Assembly: GCA_051004815.1 (NCBI GenBank)
Contig: JBPCJY010000055.1
Location: forward strand, 1 to 18,025
Origin: JBBQXY01 sp051004815
GTDB lineage: Bacteria > Chloroflexota > Ktedonobacteria > Ktedonobacterales > Ktedonobacteraceae
Length of the DNA stretch: 18,025 nt
Reading direction: 5' to 3'
The notes beneath the pieces were generated by a model that was not told the origin of the DNA, did no database searches, and was given only the letters and a program-made list of their open reading frames with translations. Below are positions 14,011 through 18,025 of the stretch, piece after piece (positions within the stretch are counted from its first letter, which is position 1; every line of letters begins with the position of its first letter). Made by a program: the position numbers and the translations under genes.

Positions 14011-14517
14011 ATGGCTGAAGACAACTTCACGCTCACGACGTTCTACACCTCCTGGAAAGAGTACCAGGATCACATCAAAGGAGCACTCGCGCCGCTCAAA
14101 GCCTCGCAGCTTGAGCTGCGCGCCGTACCTCACCTGCGCTCCATCGGCGAGAATGCCCTGCACATCATCGGCTGCCGTGTCTACTGGTTCACCAATTTCT
14201 TGGGCGAAGACGGCGGCGAGGAGATGAAGGTGTATGCCGGTTGGAACGAGGTTGCGCTGTCGCTGGGGGCGTCTGTCCCAACCGCCGCCGAGCTGGCCCA
14301 GGCCCTCGACCGCACCTGGCAATTCATGGCGGATTGTCTAGCACGCTGGAGTCCCGCCGACATGCACCAGACCTTTCCCGACGACTGGGATGGCAAATCA
14401 GTCGATTTGTCGCGTGCCTGGGTCGTCTGGCATGTGATGGAGCATGACCTGCACCACGGCGGCGAACTCTCGCTTACCCTCGGCATGCACAAGCTCCCGG
14501 CGGATTTCCCCGGCTAG
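14011..14517 (+). CDS. DinB-family protein
   Basis: 168-residue four-helix-bundle protein of the DinB_2/YfiT superfamily. H51 (ALHIIGCRVYW) and the C-terminal HxxxHxxHH block (H141, H145, H148, H149) followed by GGEL match the family metal site; the most likely ligands are H51, H145 and H149. The reaction is unknown; the fold is associated with thiol-dependent S-transferases and stress-induced proteins. AAAGGAG ends about 9 nt before the ATG. Its last 4 bp overlap the convergent truncated gene. Its promoter/leader block is repeated in inverted orientation in front of the gene at 14909-15412. Confidence 0.87.
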   Translation: MAEDNFTLTTFYTSWKEYQDHIKGALAPLKASQLELRAVPHLRSIGENALHIIGCRVYWFTNFLGEDGGEEMKVYAGWNEVALSLGASVPTAAELAQALDRTWQFMADCLARWSPADMHQTFPDDWDGKSVDLSRAWVVWHVMEHDLHHGGELSLTLGMHKLPADFPG

Positions 14518-14852
14518 AGCCTGTTAAAGACTCGACAAGGCAGGTAAGGGAATGATAGACAGCTGGGTAGGGAAAGCTCCATGACAAGATAGTACGTCTT
14601 CTTGATCCAGGTGCGGGGATTAACAGCCCGCAGCGTCAGCGTGTCCTCGGCGATCATTGCCACGATGCAGTTGCCCCAGACATCAGCACACGCACGGAGA
14701 TGGGCAAGCACATCGTTTGCAGACCACCCATCGTGATTGGGGGTGGTCTGCAATTGAGCTGGTGCCAGACCGGCGGTAAGCGCGGCGATGCGCGGCGGCG
14801 TTTCTGCAAGCAGAGTCAGAACATGCTCAGTCGTGAGTGATTTGCTGGGCAT
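14514..14852 (-). pseudogene. Truncated DinB-family gene
   Basis: 112 codons. Residues 1-85 look like a normal N-terminus of a DinB-like protein (DGWSANDVLAHLRACADVW with ligand H51, then AVNPRTWIKKT). The sequence after that (about 86-112) is unrelated, hydrophobic and Cys/Pro-containing, and the second half with the HxxxH pair is missing; relatives are about 160-170 residues. It ends tail-to-tail with a 4-bp overlap on the intact plus-strand gene. The break near 14590 suggests deletion or rearrangement. A good ribosome binding site (AAAGGA) survives, so a shortened protein may still be made. It lies 56 nt downstream of the gene at 14909-15412. Confidence 0.65.
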
Positions 14853-14908
14853 GTGACGTCATCCTTTCGCGCAGACCAAGAAAGAGACGCGTATCGACCC
14901 CCACCTTG

Positions 14909-15412
14909 TCATGCCTTGCTCTGAACTCTGACTAGCCAGGCACGCATATCTGGCTCATGCTCCTCGTGAAAGTGAGAGAAGAAGGATTTGCCGCTTAACG
15001 GCTCTCCTTCCAACCATTCAATGCGTTGAGGATCTCGGAACTCATCATCAGAAAATGCATCAATAGCATCCACCAATTGTTGAAAGACTTCACGCGAATC
15101 GCTGAGTACATCCGCTAATGGACGATCTCGATTGGATTCGTAAATCCAGGCATTGATTTCATCATCTTCCTGCAACTCTGGCGGCCAGGGCGGTGTAAAG
15201 GCAGGTTCGCGATTGAGAGTTGCTTGGAATCGTCTTACCGACCGGCGTCGCCAGCCAGTTAAGTGTGCAACTATATCCTTGATAGACCAGCCACCAGCGA
15301 CTTCTGGCTGCGTCATATTGGCTTCGCCAATATCGTCTAATAATGCTTGCCAGTAAGCATTTTCATTGTTCAATTCAGCAAGTAGTTGGGTTTTGCTGAT
15401 AGTGGTTCCCAT
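14909..15412 (-). CDS. ClbS/DfsB-like DinB-superfamily protein
   Basis: 167 residues, closest by eye to the ClbS/DfsB (DUF1706) branch of four-helix-bundle proteins. W42 and H50 in GGWSIKDIVAHLTGW, and the His-rich FFSHFHEEHEPDMRAWL (H147, H149, H152), form the presumed active site. ClbS is a cyclopropane hydrolase protecting cells from colibactin; many relatives have no known substrate, and no toxin biosynthesis genes are nearby. AAAGGA precedes the start. Upstream it shares a 23-nt identical, inverted promoter block with the DinB-family gene at 14011. It may be transcribed with the truncated gene that follows. Confidence 0.82.
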   Translation of the reverse strand: MGTTISKTQLLAELNNENAYWQALLDDIGEANMTQPEVAGGWSIKDIVAHLTGWRRRSVRRFQATLNREPAFTPPWPPELQEDDEINAWIYESNRDRPLADVLSDSREVFQQLVDAIDAFSDDEFRDPQRIEWLEGEPLSGKSFFSHFHEEHEPDMRAWLVRVQSKA

Positions 15413-15451
15413 TCTTCTTTCCTTTCATCTGGGCCTTTCTACTTCTTTCCC

Positions 15452-15474
15452 CACAGACTACCACAAAAAGCGGT
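15452..15474 (-). repeat. Inverted-repeat promoter/leader block, copy B
   Basis: Exact reverse complement of 13960-13982. Read on the minus strand it carries TGG-TAGTCT (15455-15463), a candidate extended -10, with a predicted start near 15448 and a leader of about 36 nt before the ClbS-like gene. Confidence 0.75.
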
Positions 15475-15594
15475 CAGAGTTTGACCCAATTTACCAAGAA
15501 CTGCTTGCATGTAAATTATTTCCTGGTAAGTACGTGTAATACATAGCTCTATTTTTCCCATTGTTCCCGTAGTGAAGCTGAGGAGTTGTATTTT

Positions 15595-16302
15595 ATGTCA
15601 ACCGACAAGGTTGCGATTGTCATCCCTGCCCTGAACGAGGAATCCGCGCTCCGCCATCTACTGCCAGAAATACCCCACACCGCCCAGTGGATTATTGTCG
15701 CTGATAATGGCAGTACCGATGCCACCATCGCCGTTGCCCAGCATGCCGGGGCAATCGTTGCCAGTGAGCCGATACGCGGCTACGGGCGTAATTGCCTTGC
15801 GGGCTTTAAAAAAGCGTGCAGCTTGGGGGCGGAGATTGTTATTTTTATGGATGGCGATGGCAGCGATGACCCCACCGATCTTCCCATGATGCTAGCTCCC
15901 CTGCTCGAAGGACGTGCCGATCTGGTCATGGGTTCACGGGTGAGTACGCGTTCCGAGCGTGGAGCGGTCCCGCCCCAGGCGCGTTTAGGCAACTGGTTGG
16001 TCAGTCGCATGATCCACATCTTGTATGGTGTGCGTCTTTCTGATATAGGCTCATTTCGCGTCATTCGTTGCTCTGCGCTAGAAAAACTTCATATGAGCGA
16101 AATGACGTTTGGCTGGCCTGTCGAAATGGTGGTCAAGTCGGCTAAAGCAGGTTATCGTATCGTTGAACTGCCTATCCACTACCGCCATCGTAGCCATGGC
16201 CGCTCGAAAGTGGCCGGCACTATTGTCGGCAGTGCCAAAGCCGCGTATTATATGTTGCGCACAACCTTGCGCTATGCAGGGGCGAAAGGGAGACATGCCT
16301 GA
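15595..16302 (+). CDS. Family 2 glycosyltransferase (DPM1-like)
   Basis: 235 residues with a GT-A fold: VAIVIPALNEE (6-16), VADNGSTD (35-42) and the metal/nucleotide motif DGDGSDD with D86 and D88. The C-terminal half has GSFRVIR and the YRHRSHGRSKV segment seen in polyprenol-phosphate mannosyl/glucosyltransferases. No C-terminal membrane helices are evident, so it acts at the cytoplasmic face. A TTG start at 15586 is possible, but GAGGAG (15580-15585) lies 9 nt from ATG 15595. First gene of an overlapping operon with a TIGR04282 transferase and a radical SAM protein. The acceptor is unknown. Confidence 0.9.
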   Translation: MSTDKVAIVIPALNEESALRHLLPEIPHTAQWIIVADNGSTDATIAVAQHAGAIVASEPIRGYGRNCLAGFKKACSLGAEIVIFMDGDGSDDPTDLPMMLAPLLEGRADLVMGSRVSTRSERGAVPPQARLGNWLVSRMIHILYGVRLSDIGSFRVIRCSALEKLHMSEMTFGWPVEMVVKSAKAGYRIVELPIHYRHRSHGRSKVAGTIVGSAKAAYYMLRTTLRYAGAKGRHA

Positions 16303-17041
16303 TACTGCTCTTATCATCGTGGCCCGTTACCCAGAGCCGGGCAAAACCAAAACTCGTTTAGCCGCTAGCATCGGAGCAGCCGCGACAGCCGGGCTGTATC
16401 GCGCCTTTCTTACAGACCTGGCGCGACGCTTTATCGACCAGGATTACGACCTGTATTGGGCATACACGCCGCCGGAGTCCGACTACAGCACCTTTGTCAC
16501 AACACTTGTCCCCCCATCAGCGCATGCTATGCATTGCTTCCCCCAACAAGGGATAGACCTGGGCCAACGCCTACACCATGCATTTCAGTGGACATACCAG
16601 CACAGCTATGACTATACTATCTTAATTGGTTCAGACTCACCGCACATCAGTTTAGAAGTCATTGCTAATGCACGAGTAGCACTGGACACAACTGATATCG
16701 TCCTGGGACCAGCCGATGATGGCGGCTATTATCTCATCGCCATGCGGAAACCGCATGATGTATTTAGCGGCATCCCCATGAGCACCAGCGTGGTCACGCA
16801 AATGACCATTGCCATGGCACACAGTCAGGGATTAACGGTGCATCTTGGCGAGCCGCTCTTTGATATTGACGAATTACCTGATTTGCTACGTTTAGCGCAG
16901 TTGCTGGAAGCAGACCCTTCCCTTGCTCCCGCTACTGCCGCTCACCTTGTAACCTTAAGGAGTTTGCATGACCACTACGTCCCCAACCAGCATAGCCACG
17001 TTGCCGCGCTCAATCTACATCGAGCCGACCAGTCGTTGTAA
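16295..17041 (+). CDS. TIGR04282/DUF2064 family transferase
   Basis: 248 residues from ATG 16295, which overlaps the glycosyltransferase stop by 8 bp and follows AAAGGGAG, so translation is probably coupled. The N-terminal ARYPEPGKTKTRLAASIG is the signature of the DUF2064 family ('rSAM/selenodomain-associated transferase 1'), a GT-A/nucleotidyltransferase-like fold. IGSDSPHI and LGPADDGGYYLIAM form the presumed nucleotide-sugar and metal site. A radical SAM gene follows, matching the family's known association. Its C-terminal 24 or so residues are encoded within the radical SAM gene in another frame (74-bp overlap) and look non-conserved. The frame is open upstream to 16109, but that is the shadow of the preceding gene. 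Confidence 0.88.
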   Translation: MPDTALIIVARYPEPGKTKTRLAASIGAAATAGLYRAFLTDLARRFIDQDYDLYWAYTPPESDYSTFVTTLVPPSAHAMHCFPQQGIDLGQRLHHAFQWTYQHSYDYTILIGSDSPHISLEVIANARVALDTTDIVLGPADDGGYYLIAMRKPHDVFSGIPMSTSVVTQMTIAMAHSQGLTVHLGEPLFDIDELPDLLRLAQLLEADPSLAPATAAHLVTLRSLHDHYVPNQHSHVAALNLHRADQSL

Positions 17042-17981
17042 CGAACTCTGCCAGCAATGTCCACGGACGCTGCTCTCGCGTGAGGACGATCGCGACCTCA
17101 GCTACGATAACTTTCGCCGCATCGTCGATCAATTTCCGGTGCTCGACCGCGTGGTACTCCATGGGCTGGGTGAACCATTGCTCAATAAAGATTTGCCGCG
17201 TATGATTACGTATCTAAAAGCACGCGGCACCTACGTTCTCTTTAACTCCAACGGTATTCTGCTCAACGCCAAGCGCGGCCAGAGCTTGATTGACGCAGGG
17301 CTGGATGAGTACCGCCTCTCCATGGATGGCGCAACCCGCGCAACGTATGCCCATGTGCGCGGCGTCGATGCCTTCGACAAAATCTGGCGCAATGTCAAAG
17401 CCTTTATCGCCATGCAAAAAGAGCAAAATGCCAGCAAACCTGCCTTCTCGCTCTGGTTTACCGCCATGCGCGAGAATCTACACGAACTGCCCCTACTCGT
17501 CGATTTAGCCAGCGCAAACGACGTTCCCGAAATTTACCTGCAACGCCTCGTCTACTTTGAGGAAGGCCTGGCCCAATCTCAACAGGCCCTGTTTCGCCGC
17601 TCTACCCGTGAAGAGCTAGAGCTGGTACGCCGCTGCGAACAGACCTGTAAAGAACGTGGCATTTCCTTCAATGCCGCCGGTTCCGCGACGCCCGTTGAAA
17701 GCCTGCTGCGCGACTTTGGCGAACGACCATGGTCTGGCTGTAGCCGCCCCTACACGCTGACCTATATCACCTCCAGCGGCAATGTACTCTCCTGCTGCTT
17801 CGCCCCTTTCGGCCACAAAAGCGCACGCGAATACCAGCAAGAGCGCGTATTGGGCAATGTTTTTCAGGAATCTATCGCCGACATCTGGCAAGGCGAACGT
17901 TACGAAGCCTTCCGCCGCGCCTTCGAGAGCGACCATCCCGCCAAACATTGCGCCCAATGCGGCACCAATTGGAGCTACTAA
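16968..17981 (+). CDS. Radical SAM protein with reduced SPASM/Twitch-like C-terminus
   Basis: 337 residues. C24-x3-C28-x2-C31 (SRCNELCQQC) binds the [4Fe-4S] cluster that cleaves S-adenosylmethionine; HGLGEPLLN (near 65) is the usual GGEP-like AdoMet contact. The C-terminal part has C258, C276, C277, C328 and C331 with GNVFQESIADIW, the pattern of a SPASM or Twitch auxiliary-cluster domain, but with fewer Cys than the seven of a full SPASM domain, so probably one extra cluster. SPASM proteins modify peptides, proteins or sugars; the substrate here is unknown and no small precursor peptide is visible. AAGGAG (16957-16962) 5 nt from ATG fixes the start despite the 74-bp overlap. The gene ends in tandem stops TAA-TAG. 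Confidence 0.92.
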   Translation: MTTTSPTSIATLPRSIYIEPTSRCNELCQQCPRTLLSREDDRDLSYDNFRRIVDQFPVLDRVVLHGLGEPLLNKDLPRMITYLKARGTYVLFNSNGILLNAKRGQSLIDAGLDEYRLSMDGATRATYAHVRGVDAFDKIWRNVKAFIAMQKEQNASKPAFSLWFTAMRENLHELPLLVDLASANDVPEIYLQRLVYFEEGLAQSQQALFRRSTREELELVRRCEQTCKERGISFNAAGSATPVESLLRDFGERPWSGCSRPYTLTYITSSGNVLSCCFAPFGHKSAREYQQERVLGNVFQESIADIWQGERYEAFRRAFESDHPAKHCAQCGTNWSY

Positions 17982-18013
17982 TAGAGTAGTGTGAAAGCCA
18001 AGAGAGAAGCAGG

Positions 18014-18025
18014 ATGGTAAGCGCG
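18014..18025 (+). CDS. Possible start of a further operon gene (cut by window end)
   Basis: ATG at 18014 follows a purine-rich AGAGAGAAG stretch, 33 nt after the radical SAM stop. Only four codons are visible, so neither reality nor product can be judged. Confidence 0.25.

Noticed and set aside
14515..14590. Insertion-sequence end at the truncated DinB gene
   Set aside because: GAGCCTGTTAAAGAC looks somewhat like an IS terminus, but no matching inverted end, target duplication or transposase fragment is present.

Overview
The window looks like chromosomal DNA of a soil-type, gene-rich bacterium of the phylum Chloroflexota, most likely class Ktedonobacteria. The taxon is an inference from balanced GC, strong AAGGAG-type ribosome binding sites, sigma-70-like promoters, several DinB-family paralogues, Tat-lipoprotein binding proteins and dispersed 'GTCATCCTGAG...' palindromes. 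There are no rRNA or tRNA genes, CRISPR arrays, phage genes or intact insertion sequences.

Layout: (1) 1-770: a palindromic repeat cut by the window edge, a consensus promoter, a small membrane protein with a Tyr/Pro/Gln-rich tail, and a strong terminator. (2) 774-4412: metH, full-length cobalamin-dependent methionine synthase. (3) 4320-5113: a non-coding or weakly coding stretch with a possible small minus-strand gene, an AT-rich segment, then a roughly 255-nt leader ahead of cysS. The leader holds a short ORF with two Cys codons and mutually exclusive RNA pairings, a candidate cysteine-responsive attenuator. (4) 5114-6625: cysS and a bidirectional terminator. (5) 6624-10223, minus strand: a four-gene polar amino acid ABC importer (ATPase, Tat-lipoprotein binding protein, two permeases) behind a TTGACA-17-TATACT promoter. 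(6) 10242-10383: a second, complete copy of the palindromic element. (7) 10446-12422: an AraC-type regulator with the branched-chain amino acid exporter pair azlC-azlD. (8) 12536-15412: four DinB/ClbS-like four-helix-bundle genes, one truncated, around a dienelactone-hydrolase-like gene; two of the DinB genes share an inverted-repeat promoter/leader. (9) 15595 to the end: an overlapping operon of a GT2 glycosyltransferase, a TIGR04282/DUF2064 transferase and a radical SAM protein with a reduced SPASM-like C-terminus, possibly continuing past the window.

The first two thirds is dominated by amino acid economy: methionine synthesis, Cys-tRNA charging, amino acid import and branched-chain amino acid export. 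The most interesting signals are the cysS leader, the two palindromic elements sitting exactly 18 nt from identical promoter hexamers, the DinB cluster with its duplicated promoter block, and the glycosyltransferase/radical SAM operon of unknown product.
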